The position numbers and the translations under genes are program-made. A DNA stretch of 64,000 nt from Geminicoccaceae bacterium (lineage in GTDB: Bacteria; Pseudomonadota; Alphaproteobacteria; Geminicoccales; Geminicoccaceae). Below the pieces are notes generated by a model. The model saw only the letters and a program-made list of their open reading frames with translations. It searched no databases and was not told the DNA's origin. Positions 20,618-30,135 of the stretch are shown here, in pieces. Each line of letters starts with the position of its first letter. Position 1 is the first letter of the stretch. The stretch covers positions 1,805,501 to 1,869,500 of the forward strand of contig AP024683.1 of the NCBI GenBank assembly GCA_025999455.1. Reading direction: 5' to 3'.

Positions 20618-20747
20618 CTCGGTGGCGCGAAGGAATACCGGCCGGGCCGGCTCGTCGGGTCGCTACATGCCGCTCTCCCCGGGAAGGCCCGCCGTGCCGG
20701 CACGGCGCGGCGTTGCGCGGGCGCGCTCGGGCGCCTATCTGCCGCTC

Positions 20748-21581
20748 ATGGCGCGCGCGCTCCCCTTCATCAAGATGCACGGGCTCGGCAACGACTTCGT
20801 CGTGATCGACGCCCGCGAGGAAGCGCTCGACCTCTCGCCCGAGGCCATCCAGCGGCTCGCCGATCGGCACCGGGGCGTGGGCTTCGACCAGCTCGTGGCG
20901 ATCGCGCCCTCCGAGCACGCCGACGCCCGGCTCGTCTTCTACAACGCCGACGGCAGCGAGGCCGGCGCGTGCGGCAACGGCACCCGCTGCGCGAGCCGCC
21001 TCCTGATGCTCGAGGGGGATCGGACCGAGCTGCTGCTCGAGACTCGCGCCGGCACGTTGCGCGCCCGCCGCCGCCCGGACGGGCTCCTCTCGGTCGACAT
21101 GGGCCGACCGAAGCTCGATTGGCGCGACGTGCCGCTCGCCCGGCCCTGCGACACGCTCGAGGTCCCGCTCGGCCATCCCGAGCTGCCCGATCCGACCTGC
21201 ACGAGCATGGGCAATCCGCACGCCACCTTCTTCGTCGATGCGGTCGAGCGGCTCGACGTCGCCCGGCTCGGCGCCGAGCTCGAGCGGCATCCGATCTTCC
21301 CCGAGCGGGCCAACATCGGCTTCGCCACCGTGCTCGACCGTGCGACCATCCGGCTCCGGGTGTTCGAGCGCGGCGCCGGCCTCACCCTCGCCTGCGGCAG
21401 CGGCGCCTGCGCCGCGATGGTGGCGGCCCGGCGGCGCGGGCTCGTGGGCGATCGGGCGACCGTGCTCGTCGACGGCGGGCCGCTCGAGGTCGCCTGGGAC
21501 GGGGAGGGCGAGGTGACCTTGACCGGTCCCGCGGCGATCGTCTTCGAGGGCCGGCTCGCCCCCGAGCTCTTCGAGTCCTGA
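20748..21581 (+). CDS. dapF: Diaminopimelate epimerase
   Basis: A 277-residue enzyme that converts LL- to meso-diaminopimelate for lysine and peptidoglycan. The two catalytic cysteines are in GACGNGTRC and TLACGSGACA. KMHGLGNDFVVID is the family start and supports the ATG at 20748. It is the first gene of a dapF-mtaB-ftsY operon, with 12 bp to mtaB. Confidence 0.96.
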   Translation: MARALPFIKMHGLGNDFVVIDAREEALDLSPEAIQRLADRHRGVGFDQLVAIAPSEHADARLVFYNADGSEAGACGNGTRCASRLLMLEGDRTELLLETRAGTLRARRRPDGLLSVDMGRPKLDWRDVPLARPCDTLEVPLGHPELPDPTCTSMGNPHATFFVDAVERLDVARLGAELERHPIFPERANIGFATVLDRATIRLRVFERGAGLTLACGSGACAAMVAARRRGLVGDRATVLVDGGPLEVAWDGEGEVTLTGPAAIVFEGRLAPELFES

Positions 21582-21593
21582 GCCGAGGTCCGG

Positions 21594-22850
21594 GTGGCGC
21601 GGATCGTCACCTTCGGCTGCCGGCTCAACACCTTCGAATCGGAGGTGATGCGCCGGCTCGCGCAGGAGGCGGGGCTCGCCGACACGGTCGTCGTCCACAC
21701 CTGCGCCGTCACGGCCGAAGCCGAACGCCAGGCCCGCCAGGCGATCCGCCGCGCCCGCCGCGAACATCCGAGCGCGCGGATCGTCGTCACGGGCTGCAGC
21801 GCGCAGCTCCAGGCCGAGCGCTACGCCGCGATGCCCGAGGTCGACCACGTGCTCGGCAACGCCGAGAAGCTCGACCCCGCCATCTGGCGGGCCCTCGCCC
21901 GGCTGCCGGCCGGCGGCAGGCTGCGCGAGGTCGGCGACGTGATGGCCGTCAAGGAGACCGCGGGCCACCTGCTCGACGGCTTCGACGGCCGGACCCGCGC
22001 CTTCCTCGAGGTCCAGCAGGGCTGCGACCATCGCTGCACCTTCTGCATCATCCCCTTCGCGCGCGGCCCGGCGCGCAGCGTGCCGCCGGCCGAGGTCGTG
22101 GCGCGCGCCCGCAGGCTGCTCGAGGCCGGCTTCGCCGAGCTCGTCCTCACCGGGGTCGATCTCACCTCCTGGGGCCAGGACCTGCCGGAGCGCCCGCGGC
22201 TCGGCGATCTCGTGGCCGAGCTCCTGCGCGCCGTGCCGGAGCTTTCCCGGGTGCGGCTCTCCTCGCTCGACCCGGCGGAGATCGACCCGCGGCTCGAGCG
22301 GCTCCTCGTCGAGGAGCCGCGGCTCATGCCGCATCTCCATCTCTCCGTGCAGGCGGGCGACGATCTCGTCTTGAAGCGGATGAAGCGGCGCCACGACCGG
22401 CGCACCGTGATCGCGCTCTGCCACCGGCTGCGCGCCGCCCGGCCCGAGCTCGTGTTCGGCGCCGATCTGATCGCCGGCTTCCCGACCGAAGAGGAGGCGA
22501 TGTTCGCGCACACGCTCGACCTCGTCGAGGAGGCGGGGCTCACCTTCCTGCACGTCTTCCCCTATTCGCCGCGGCCCGGGACGCCGGCGGCGCGGATGCC
22601 GCAAGTGCCCGTGGCGGTCCGCCGCGAACGGGCGGCACGGCTGCGCGCGCTCGGCGAACGGCGGCTCGAGGCGTTCCTCGCCGCCCAGCTCGGCAAACGG
22701 GTGCGCGGCCTCGTCGAGCAGGGCGGCCGCGGCCACACCGACCAGTACGCGCCCTTCCGGCTCGCGGGTGAGCCGTTGCCGGCCGGCCGGGTCGTCGAGC
22801 TCGCGATCGAACGGGCCGAAGCCGGCGCGCTCTTGGGTCGACCCACGTGA
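21594..22850 (+). CDS. mtaB: tRNA t6A37 methylthiotransferase MtaB
   Basis: A 418-residue radical-SAM enzyme that adds a methylthio group to t6A37 of tRNA. The N-terminal UPF0004 domain holds three cluster cysteines (TFGCRLNTFE, HTCAVT, TGCSAQ). The radical-SAM cluster motif is CDHRCTFC in QQGCDHRCTFCIIPFARG, and VFPYSPRPGTPA is typical. The start is GTG. The stop overlaps ftsY by 4 bp, the usual alphaproteobacterial neighbourhood. Confidence 0.94.
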   Translation: MARIVTFGCRLNTFESEVMRRLAQEAGLADTVVVHTCAVTAEAERQARQAIRRARREHPSARIVVTGCSAQLQAERYAAMPEVDHVLGNAEKLDPAIWRALARLPAGGRLREVGDVMAVKETAGHLLDGFDGRTRAFLEVQQGCDHRCTFCIIPFARGPARSVPPAEVVARARRLLEAGFAELVLTGVDLTSWGQDLPERPRLGDLVAELLRAVPELSRVRLSSLDPAEIDPRLERLLVEEPRLMPHLHLSVQAGDDLVLKRMKRRHDRRTVIALCHRLRAARPELVFGADLIAGFPTEEEAMFAHTLDLVEEAGLTFLHVFPYSPRPGTPAARMPQVPVAVRRERAARLRALGERRLEAFLAAQLGKRVRGLVEQGGRGHTDQYAPFRLAGEPLPAGRVVELAIERAEAGALLGRPT

Positions 22851-23785
22851 GCGGCGAGAAGATCGGCTGGCTCGGCCGGCTCAAGGCCGGGCTGCAGCGT
22901 TCCTCGAGCGCGCTCAAGGAGCGCGTGCTCGGGGCCCTGCGCCGCCGCCGGCTCGACCAGGAGACGCTCGACGAGCTCGAGGAGGCCTTGATCCTCGCCG
23001 ATCTCGGGGTGGAGACGGCGCAGAGCCTGGTCGCGAGCTTGAAGAAGGAGCGCTTCGGCAAGGAGGTGAGCGAGGAGGAGGTCCGCGAGTTCCTGGCCGA
23101 GCGGATGGCCGCGATCCTCGAGCCCCTGGCCCAGCCGATCCCGCACCGCGAGCGGTTCCGCCCCCAGGTCGTCCTGGTCTGCGGGGTGAACGGCACGGGC
23201 AAGACCACGACGATCGGCAAGCTCGCCAAACAGGCCAAGGACGCGGGCCTTTCGGTCGTGCTCGCGGCCTGCGACACCTTCCGCGCCGCCGCCGTCGAGC
23301 AGCTCGCGATCTGGGGCGAGCGCAACGGCGTGCCGGTGATCCGCGGTAAGGAGGGCGCCGACCCCGCCGGCCTCGCCTACACGGCGCTCGAAAAGGCACG
23401 CGCGGAAGGGGCCGATCTCCTGCTGATCGACACCGCCGGGCGGCTGCACAACAAGCAGGCGCTCATGGCCGAGCTCCAGAAGATCGTGCGGGTGCTCAAG
23501 AAGCTCGACCCGGAAGCGCCGCACGACACGATCCTCGTGCTCGACGCGACCACGGGGCAGAACGCCCACGCCCAGGTCGAGATCTTCAAGAGCATGGTCG
23601 ACGTCTCGGGCCTGATCGTCACCAAGCTCGACGGCACGGCCAAAGGCGGGGTGGTGGTGGCCCTCGCCCGGCGCTTCGGCCTGCCGGTCCACGCCGTGGG
23701 GGTGGGCGAGGGGATCGACGATCTGCGGCCCTTCGAGGCGCGCGCCTTCGCCCGCGCGCTCCTGGGCCTCGACAATGGTGGCTGA
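22847..23785 (+). CDS. ftsY: Signal recognition particle receptor FtsY
   Basis: A 312-residue membrane-associated GTPase that docks the Ffh-ribosome complex. The NG domain is complete: GVNGTGKTTTIGKLA (about residues 112-126), DTFRAAAVEQL, DTAGRLHNKQALM, and TKLDGTAKGG. The acidic N-terminal A domain seen in E. coli is absent, as is usual in alphaproteobacteria. The GTG start overlaps the mtaB stop by 4 bp. Confidence 0.96.
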   Translation: MSGEKIGWLGRLKAGLQRSSSALKERVLGALRRRRLDQETLDELEEALILADLGVETAQSLVASLKKERFGKEVSEEEVREFLAERMAAILEPLAQPIPHRERFRPQVVLVCGVNGTGKTTTIGKLAKQAKDAGLSVVLAACDTFRAAAVEQLAIWGERNGVPVIRGKEGADPAGLAYTALEKARAEGADLLLIDTAGRLHNKQALMAELQKIVRVLKKLDPEAPHDTILVLDATTGQNAHAQVEIFKSMVDVSGLIVTKLDGTAKGGVVVALARRFGLPVHAVGVGEGIDDLRPFEARAFARALLGLDNGG

Positions 23786-23835
23786 ACGCGAAAAGCCCGG
23801 CGGGCGCGAGGGGGCTCGGAGCGGACGAAGGGACG

Positions 23836-24309
23836 ATGCAGCACAATCTCGTCGAGACGATCCTGGGTGCCGTCGTCCTCGTGGTCGCGATCGCGTTCTT
23901 CGGCTGGGCCTACGGGCGCAGCACGGCGGGTGATCCCGGCGGCTACGAGCTCGTCGCCCGCTTCGAGCGGATCGACGGCCTCGAGGTCGGCGCCGACGTC
24001 AAGATCGCCGGGATCAAGATCGGCCGCGTCCTTTCCGCCGACATCGACCCCGAGACCTGGCGCGCCGAGGTCCGCTTCTCGGTCAAGGCCGGGCTCGAGA
24101 TCCCGGCCGACAGCACGGCCGCGGTGGCGAGCGCCGGGCTCCTGGGCGGCAAGTATCTGGCCCTCGTGCCGGGCGGCGACGACCGGATGCTCAAGCCCGG
24201 CGAAGCGCTCACCTTCACCCAATCCGCCGTCAACCTCGAGGACCTGATCGGCCGCTTCATCTTCAGCGGCCAAGGCGGGTCGGGCGGCGCGAAGGCACCG
24301 GGCCCGTGA
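23836..24309 (+). CDS. mlaD: Outer-membrane lipid asymmetry protein MlaD
   Basis: A 157-residue MCE-domain protein that shuttles phospholipids across the periplasm. It has one N-terminal membrane anchor (residues about 8-26), then the MCE core YELVARFERIDGLEVGADVKIAG and ASAGLLGGKYLALVPGG. The gene lies 50 bp after ftsY. In related genomes a gene for the NDUFA12-like subunit of complex I often precedes mlaD; it is missing here. Other mla genes are not in view. Confidence 0.88.
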   Translation: MQHNLVETILGAVVLVVAIAFFGWAYGRSTAGDPGGYELVARFERIDGLEVGADVKIAGIKIGRVLSADIDPETWRAEVRFSVKAGLEIPADSTAAVASAGLLGGKYLALVPGGDDRMLKPGEALTFTQSAVNLEDLIGRFIFSGQGGSGGAKAPGP

Positions 24310-24731
24310 AACCGGTCTCGGCTACGACCCTTCTCGTCCTCGCCCTCGCGCTCGCGCCGCAAGCGGCGCCGGCCCGGCCGAGCGAGCCGCACCGGATCGC
24401 CCTGCTCCGCGCCCTCGACAAGGTCACGGCCCGGGTCACCACGCTCGAGGCCCCGGTCGATCGCCCGACCCGCTTCGGCACGCTCGTCGTGACGCCGCGG
24501 GCCTGTCTCGTCGCCCCGCCGATCGAGCCACCCGAGCGGGCGGCGTTCCTCGAGATCCGCGACGAAAGCCCGCGCGGCGGCGACGGCCTGCTCTTCAGCG
24601 GCTGGATGTTCGCCTCGAGCCCCGGCCTCTCGGCCCTCGAGCACCCGATCTACGATCTCTGGCTGCTCGACTGCCGCGAGCCCGAAGCCGGAGCACCGGC
24701 CGGGCCCACGAGCCCGAGCGCGAAGCCCTGA
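24306..24731 (+). CDS. DUF2155 protein with signal peptide
   Basis: A 141-residue secreted protein with a GTG start overlapping mlaD by 4 bp. The signal peptide is [19 protein letters not shown], cleaved near APA. The DUF2155 core has [25 protein letters not shown] (seen in parts) and [28 protein letters not shown]. Its function is unknown; it is usually found with mlaD and aat in alphaproteobacteria. The last 82 bp overlap the convergent aat gene. Confidence 0.8.
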   Translation: MKPVSATTLLVLALALAPQAAPARPSEPHRIALLRALDKVTARVTTLEAPVDRPTRFGTLVVTPRACLVAPPIEPPERAAFLEIRDESPRGGDGLLFSGWMFASSPGLSALEHPIYDLWLLDCREPEAGAPAGPTSPSAKP

Positions 24732-25330
24732 GGGTCTTTGGGGAAGATCGCCGGCCGGGCGATCGCCGCCTTGAGGCGCAGGAGATAGGCGGCCCGCGGG
24801 ATCTCGATCGCGCCGAAGCGGCGCAGATGGTCGGTCACGAACTGGGTGTCGAGCAGCGTGAAGCCGCCCGCCACGAGCCGGGCGACGAGCTCGACGAGCG
24901 CCACCTTCGAGGCGTCGTGCTCGCGCGAGAACATCGATTCGCCGAAGAAAGCCGAGCCGAGCGTGACCCCGTAGAGGCCGCCCACGAGCCGGCCGTCGCG
25001 GCGGACCTCGACGCTGTGGGCGTGGCCCATGCGGGCGAGCGCGGTGTAGAGCTCGATGAGATCGTCGTTGAGCCAGGTCGAGGGACGATCCGCCGTCGGC
25101 TCCGCGCAGGCCTCGATCACGGCGCGGAAATCGCGGTCGATCGTGATCTCGAAGCGACCTTGGCGGATCGTGCGCGTGAGGCGGCGCGGGACGTGGAAGC
25201 TCTCGAGCGGGATGATGCCGCGGCGTTCCGGGTCGACGAGATAGACGTTCGGATCGTGCCGGCCGTCGGCCATCGGGAAGCGGCCGGTGGCGTAGCAGCG
25301 CAACAGCCGGTGCGGGGTCAAGACCAGCAC
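24650..25330 (-). CDS. aat: Leucyl/phenylalanyl-tRNA-protein transferase
   Basis: A 226-residue enzyme that adds Leu or Phe to N-terminal Arg or Lys, marking proteins for ClpAP under the N-end rule. Landmarks are [53 protein letters not shown] and [18 protein letters not shown]. The GTG at 25330 places the family start three residues in. The C-terminal tail overlaps the DUF2155 gene. Confidence 0.93.
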   Translation of the reverse strand: MLVLTPHRLLRCYATGRFPMADGRHDPNVYLVDPERRGIIPLESFHVPRRLTRTIRQGRFEITIDRDFRAVIEACAEPTADRPSTWLNDDLIELYTALARMGHAHSVEVRRDGRLVGGLYGVTLGSAFFGESMFSREHDASKVALVELVARLVAGGFTLLDTQFVTDHLRRFGAIEIPRAAYLLRLKAAIARPAIFPKDPQGFALGLVGPAGAPASGSRQSSSQRS

Positions 25331-25353
25331 GGGCGCCCCCGCCGCCCTGCCGC

Positions 25354-26709
25354 TCAGCCGCGCCAGCCCTGGAGGAACTGGCCGAGCCAGCGGGTGTCGT
25401 ATTGCCCGCTCCGCACCTCCTCCGTCGCGAAGAGGGCACGCAGGAGCGGAAGGTTGGTCGCCATGCCGTCGATCACGTACTCGGCGAGCGCCCGCTCGAG
25501 CCGCCGGATCGCCTGGGCCCGATCGACGTCGTGGACGATCAGCTTGGCGATCAAGCTGTCGTAGTGCGGCGGCACGGTGTAGCCGGCGTAGAGGGCCGAA
25601 TCGACCCGCACGCCCGGCCCGCCCGGCGGGTGGTAGGCGCTCACCTTGCCGGGGGCCGGGGTCAAGGTCCGGGGATCCTCCGCCGTGACCCGGACCTCGA
25701 TCGCGTGGCCCTGGATCCGCACCCGGTCCTGGCGCAGCCGCAGCCGCTCGCCCGCGGCGATCCGGATCTGCTCGCGGACGATGTCGACGCCCGTGACGAG
25801 CTCGGTCACCGGATGCTCGACCTGCAGCCGGGTGTTCATCTCGATGAAGTAGAACTGGCCGTCCTGCCAGAGGAACTCGACCGTGCCGGCGTTCGCGTAG
25901 CCGAGCTTCGCAAGGGCCTTCGTCACCCGCGCGCCGATCTCGGCGCGCTCCTCGGCCGAGAGCACGGGCGAGGGCGCTTCCTCGACGACCTTCTGGTGGC
26001 GGCGCTGGAGCGTGCAGTCGCGCTCGCCCAGATGCACGAGGTTGCCGTGCTGGTCGCCCAGCACCTGGATCTCGATGTGGCGCGGCCGGTCGAGATAGCG
26101 CTCGAGGTAGACCCGGTCGTCGCCGAAGCCGAGCTTCGCTTCGCGCCGGGCGAGGCGCAGCGCCTCCTCGAGCTGCGAGCGGTTCTGCACGACCGTCATG
26201 CCGCGCCCGCCGCCGCCCGCCGCCGCCTTGATGAGGAGCGGGAAGCCGATCCGTTCGGCGGCGGCGAGCGCTTCGGCTTCGCTGCCGATCGCTTCCTCGG
26301 TCCCCGGCACGACCGGCAGGCCGAGCTCGGCCGCGGTCTTCTTGGCGAGGATCTTGTCGCCCATGATCCGCAGATGCTCGGGCGAGGGACCGATGAAGGT
26401 GAAGCCGTGCTCGATCACCATCTGGGCGAAGTCGGCGTTCTCGGCGAGGAAGCCGTAGCCCGGATGGATCGCTTCGGCCCCGGTGATCTCGGCGGCGGCC
26501 AGGATCGAAAGGGCGTTCAAGTAGGATTCGGACGCGGGCGGCGGGCCGATGCACACGCTCTCGTCGGCGAGCCGCACGTGCATCGCGGTGGCATCGGCGG
26601 TCGAATGGACGGCGACCGTGGCGATGCCGAGCTCGCGACAGGCGCGCAAGATGCGGAGCGCGATCTCTCCCCGGTTGGCGATCAGGACCTTGCGGAACAA
26701 GGCGCTCAC
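25354..26709 (-). CDS. accC: Biotin carboxylase subunit of acetyl-CoA carboxylase
   Basis: A 451-residue ATP-grasp enzyme that carboxylates biotin on AccB, the first step of fatty-acid synthesis. [21 protein letters not shown] is the family start (read in parts), [11 protein letters not shown] is the glycine loop, and the [11 protein letters not shown] and [18 protein letters not shown] motifs are present. A GTG start overlaps the accB stop by 4 bp. Confidence 0.97.
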   Translation of the reverse strand: MSALFRKVLIANRGEIALRILRACRELGIATVAVHSTADATAMHVRLADESVCIGPPPASESYLNALSILAAAEITGAEAIHPGYGFLAENADFAQMVIEHGFTFIGPSPEHLRIMGDKILAKKTAAELGLPVVPGTEEAIGSEAEALAAAERIGFPLLIKAAAGGGGRGMTVVQNRSQLEEALRLARREAKLGFGDDRVYLERYLDRPRHIEIQVLGDQHGNLVHLGERDCTLQRRHQKVVEEAPSPVLSAEERAEIGARVTKALAKLGYANAGTVEFLWQDGQFYFIEMNTRLQVEHPVTELVTGVDIVREQIRIAAGERLRLRQDRVRIQGHAIEVRVTAEDPRTLTPAPGKVSAYHPPGGPGVRVDSALYAGYTVPPHYDSLIAKLIVHDVDRAQAIRRLERALAEYVIDGMATNLPLLRALFATEEVRSGQYDTRWLGQFLQGWRG

Positions 26710-27176
26710 TCGACGATCATGAGGGGCTCGCCGAACTCGACCGGCTGGGCGTTCTCGACGAAGATCCGGGTCACCCGGCCGCTGCGCGGCGCGCGGATCG
26801 AGTTCATGACCTTCATGGCCTCGATGATGAGGAGCGTGGCCCCTTCGCGCACCTCCTGGCCGACCGTGACGAAGGGGGCCGCACCGGGCTCGGGGGCCAG
26901 ATAGGCGGTCCCGACCATGGGCGAGGTGACGAGTCCCGGATGGTTGAGCTCGATCGCCGACGGTTCCGCGGTCGCGGCCGCGGCGGCCGGGGCCGGCACC
27001 GGCGCGGCGGGTGCCGCCGGCAGGGCGAGCGCGTGCACGTCGACGCTCTGCTGGATCTGGCGGACGACGCGGATGCGCGCGTCCCCCTGGCCGATCTCGA
27101 TCTCGGTGAGGCCGGTCCGCTGCAGGAGCTCGGCGAGCTTCTCGACGTAGGCGATGTCGATGTCGAAGGTGGCCAT
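26706..27176 (-). CDS. accB: Biotin carboxyl carrier protein
   Basis: A 156-residue carrier whose lysine in [11 protein letters not shown] is biotinylated. An alanine/proline-rich linker (about residues 48-70) joins an N-terminal helical part to the biotinyl domain. The gene for 3-dehydroquinate dehydratase (aroQ) that often precedes accB is not found; the 226 bp between accB and the acuI-like gene hold nothing recognisable. Confidence 0.96.
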   Translation of the reverse strand: MATFDIDIAYVEKLAELLQRTGLTEIEIGQGDARIRVVRQIQQSVDVHALALPAAPAAPVPAPAAAAATAEPSAIELNHPGLVTSPMVGTAYLAPEPGAAPFVTVGQEVREGATLLIIEAMKVMNSIRAPRSGRVTRIFVENAQPVEFGEPLMIVE

Positions 27177-27402
27177 GCACGGTTCCGGAGAGCGGCGCTC
27201 GCGCGCCTCGGCCCGGCGAGCCGGGGGCGATCCTCCGATCGGCCGGTCGCCGCGCCCGGCGGTCGGTCGACGAGCGGACGGACGAGACCCGGGCGGCGCC
27301 GGCCGGGCCGTCGCGCCGAGCGCCCTCTACAGCGCCGCCGACCCGCCCGCAACCATCGATCGAGAGGGTGGGGTCGCCGGTGCCGCCCCCGTGCCCCCGC
27401 CG

Positions 27403-28404
27403 TCACGCGCGCGGATCGATCCGCACGACGATCCGGCCCTCGACCTTGCCCTCGAGGAAACGCGGCGCGACCGCGGGCACGTCGGCGAGCTCAATCACCG
27501 AGGTCACCCGGTCGAGCCGCTCGAGGTCGAGGTCGCGGGCGAGACGGGCCCAGGCGCGCTCCCGCTCGGGCATCGGGTTCATGCTCGAATCGATCCCGAC
27601 GAGCCGCACGCCGCGCAGGATGAAGGGATAGACGGTGGTGACGAGCTCGGCGCCGCCGGCATTGCCGCAGGCCGCGACGACACCGCGGTAGCGGACCGCC
27701 TTGAGGAGCCCCGCGAGCACGGGACCGCCCACCGTGTCGACCGCCCCGGCCCAGCGCGCCGAGGCGAGCGGGCCCTTGCCGCTCTCGGCGACCTCGCGGC
27801 GGTCGACCACCGCGCCCGCGCCGAGCTCTTTCAGGCGCTCGGCGTGCTCCGGCCGGCCGGTCGCCGCGACCACCGTGTAACCGGCGCGCGCGAGCAAGAG
27901 GACGGCGATGCTGCCGACCCCACCCATCGCCCCGGTGACGAGCACCTCCCCGTCACCGGGCCGCAGACCCTGGTCCTCCAGGGTTTGGACGCACAGCGCG
28001 GCGGTGAAGCCGGCCGTGCCGATCGCCATGACCCGCTTCGGATCGAGCCCCTCGGGCACGCGCTGCAGCCAATCGGCCTTCAACCGGGCGAGGCGGGCGA
28101 GGCCGCCCCAATGCCGTTCGCCCACACCCCAGCCGGTCGAGAAGACGAGCTCGCCCGGGCGGAAGCGGGGATCGCTCGAGGCGACCACTCGCCCGGCGAG
28201 GTCGATGCCGGGGACGAAGGGAAACGAGCGGACGATCTTGCCGGCGCCGGTGACGGCGAGCGCATCTTTGTAGTTGAGGGTCGAGCAGAGCACCTCGACC
28301 AGGACCTCACCCTCGGGCAAGGCGTCGACGGGCAGGGTCTCGAGGCGGGCGACCGTTCGGCCGTCCTCTTGGTGCAGGACGAGGGCCTCGAAGGTCTCGG
28401 GCAT
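27403..28404 (-). CDS. acuI: Acrylyl-CoA reductase-type MDR oxidoreductase
   Basis: A 333-residue NADPH-dependent medium-chain reductase without zinc-ligand cysteines. The order is STLNYKDALAVTG, FPFVPGIDLAGRVV, the Rossmann motif TGAMGGVGSIAV and KAVRYRGVVAACGNAGG, which matches the YhdH/AcuI family. AcuI reduces acrylyl-CoA to propionyl-CoA, for example during DMSP or 3-hydroxypropionate metabolism. Its exact substrate here is inferred from family resemblance. Confidence 0.8.
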   Translation of the reverse strand: MPETFEALVLHQEDGRTVARLETLPVDALPEGEVLVEVLCSTLNYKDALAVTGAGKIVRSFPFVPGIDLAGRVVASSDPRFRPGELVFSTGWGVGERHWGGLARLARLKADWLQRVPEGLDPKRVMAIGTAGFTAALCVQTLEDQGLRPGDGEVLVTGAMGGVGSIAVLLLARAGYTVVAATGRPEHAERLKELGAGAVVDRREVAESGKGPLASARWAGAVDTVGGPVLAGLLKAVRYRGVVAACGNAGGAELVTTVYPFILRGVRLVGIDSSMNPMPERERAWARLARDLDLERLDRVTSVIELADVPAVAPRFLEGKVEGRIVVRIDPRA

Positions 28405-28564
28405 GGGGTCCTCCCTCGGCAGGCGAGGCGCTTCTGGCGCGGGTCGTGGGCGCTGTCGAGGGTCCGCCCGGGGGCGCGCCGCGTGCGACGCCCGGGCGGT
28501 CGACGGCCGGGCTCGCGGCCGGCATGCTCCGCGGCCGCAAGGGATCGGGACGAGCAGGAAGAGG

Positions 28565-29080
28565 ATGCGCGCCGTGGAGCGATCGCTGGAACGTCTGATC
28601 TTCGCGAGCCGCTGGCTCATGGCTCCGTTCTACGTGGGCCTCGTCGTGGCCCTCGCCATGTTGCTCGTGAAGTTCGTCCAGGAGCTCTTGCACTACCTTC
28701 CGGGCGTGCTCACGATGAAGGAGAGCGATCTCGTCCTCGCCGTGCTCGCGCTCGTCGACCTCACGCTCGCGGGCTCGCTCGTCTTGATGGTGATCTTCTC
28801 GGGCTACGAGAACTTCGTCTCGAAGATCGAGACCACGGACCAGAAAGACCGGCCGGAGTGGATGGGCACGCTCGATTTCTCGGGCCTGAAGCTCAAGCTC
28901 GTGGCCTCGATCGTCGCGATCTCGGCCATCCACCTCCTCAAGGCGTTCATGAACGTGCAGGCGGTCGCCAAGGAGGACATCTTCTGGCTGGTCGTCGTCC
29001 ACATGGCCTTCGTGGTCTCGGGCGTGCTCCTGGCCCTCATGGACTGGATCTCGGAGAAGGCGAAGAGCGCGCACGGCTGA
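28565..29080 (+). CDS. YqhA/UPF0114 family membrane protein
   Basis: A 171-residue inner-membrane protein with about four hydrophobic segments (MLLVKFVQELL, LVLAVLALVDLTLAGSLVLMVIF, VASIVAISAIHLL, VVHMAFVVSGVLLALMDWI). The motifs FASRWLMAPFYVGL and IFSGYENFVSKI define UPF0114. No function is established. The start chosen is the ATG at 28565. It is divergent from the acuI-like gene, 160 bp away. Confidence 0.8.
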   Translation: MRAVERSLERLIFASRWLMAPFYVGLVVALAMLLVKFVQELLHYLPGVLTMKESDLVLAVLALVDLTLAGSLVLMVIFSGYENFVSKIETTDQKDRPEWMGTLDFSGLKLKLVASIVAISAIHLLKAFMNVQAVAKEDIFWLVVVHMAFVVSGVLLALMDWISEKAKSAHG

Positions 29081-29159
29081 GGTCCTCGTGCGACGGGCCT
29101 TGTCGGACCCGCGCCGACCCGGCTAAGCGGGCGGCGGCGCTGATCCGGGGAGGTGGACG

Positions 29160-30098
29160 ATGCGGAAGATCGCACTTTCGGCCGTGGCGGCTCTGACGGT
29201 CGTGGCGACGACGCCGGCTTCGGCCGAAACGCTGCGGCTCATGACCGGCCCGCAGGGGGGTGTGTGGGTGCCGCTCGGCGGCGCGCTCAAGGGCATCTGG
29301 GAGAAGGCGCTGCCTGGTGTCACGATCCAGACCCTGCCGGGGGCCGGGATCGCCAACGTCCGCGGGGTCGACGAGGGGAAAGCCGAGATCGGCTTCGGCA
29401 ACACGATCTCGACGGTCGACGGTTACAACGGCGCGCCGCCCTTCCCCAAGAAGACCGAGAACGTCTGCAACCTCGCGACCCTCTATCCGCAATATTTCCA
29501 GATCGTCGTCCTCGCCGACGCCGGGATCAAGTCGGTCGCCGATCTCAAGGGCAAGAGCCTCGCCGCGCAGACCCGCGGCAACACCGCCGAGATCGTCACA
29601 CAGCACGTGCTGCAGGTCTTCGGGCTCAGCTACAACGACCTCAAGGTTAACTTCATGGCCTCCTACAACGACGCGGTCTCGCTCATGAAGGACGGCCACG
29701 CCCAGGCCTTCACGCTCGGCACGACGATCCCCTCGGGCGCGGTCATGGACCTCGCCTCGGCGCGCGACATCGAGCTCCTCCCGCTCGACGACGACAAGAT
29801 CGCAGCCCTGCGCAAGATCAATCCCGGCTACGCCGCGGTGCCGATCCCGGCCGGCACCTACCCCAAACAGACCAAGGACGTGCAGGCGGTCGGCTACGCC
29901 ACCCATCTCTTCGTCTCCTGCAAGCTGCCGGCGGCGCAGGTGACGAAGATGCTCGAGGCCATCGAGGCCAATCTCGGCGACCTCGTGGCGGTCAACAAGG
30001 CGATCCAGGGTCTCACGCCCAAGGCCATGGCGCAGGACATCGGCGTGCCGTTCCACCCGGGTGCGGTCGCCTACTACAAGGCCAAGGGCGTCCTCTGA
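29160..30098 (+). CDS. TRAP transporter substrate-binding protein, TAXI family
   Basis: A 312-residue periplasmic binding protein with a clear signal peptide (MRKIALSAVAALTVVATTPASA). The body has RLMTGPQGGVWVPLGGALKGIW and the TAXI-type TLPGAGIANVRGVDEGKAEIGF (seen in parts). It is the first gene of a two-gene TRAP system; the permease starts 37 bp downstream. TAXI systems import C4-dicarboxylates or glutamate-like solutes, but the ligand is not readable. Confidence 0.85.
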   Translation: MRKIALSAVAALTVVATTPASAETLRLMTGPQGGVWVPLGGALKGIWEKALPGVTIQTLPGAGIANVRGVDEGKAEIGFGNTISTVDGYNGAPPFPKKTENVCNLATLYPQYFQIVVLADAGIKSVADLKGKSLAAQTRGNTAEIVTQHVLQVFGLSYNDLKVNFMASYNDAVSLMKDGHAQAFTLGTTIPSGAVMDLASARDIELLPLDDDKIAALRKINPGYAAVPIPAGTYPKQTKDVQAVGYATHLFVSCKLPAAQVTKMLEAIEANLGDLVAVNKAIQGLTPKAMAQDIGVPFHPGAVAYYKAKGVL

Positions 30099-30135
30099 AC
30101 GCGTCGGCCGAGGGCCGAAGCTCGCGGCCGCGGCG

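Noticed and set aside
20097-22736. A long minus-strand open frame opposite dapF and mtaB
   Set aside because: It is a GC-rich shadow: the translation is rich in Arg, Gly, Ala and His with no domain, while the plus-strand frames have clear enzyme motifs.
23786-23835. A terminator between ftsY and mlaD
   Set aside because: The 50-bp gap has short GC inverted pieces but no stable stem and no T-tract.
27177-27402. A gene for aroQ or another protein before accB
   Set aside because: No conserved motif or convincing frame; only GC-rich sequence that could encode a shadow peptide.
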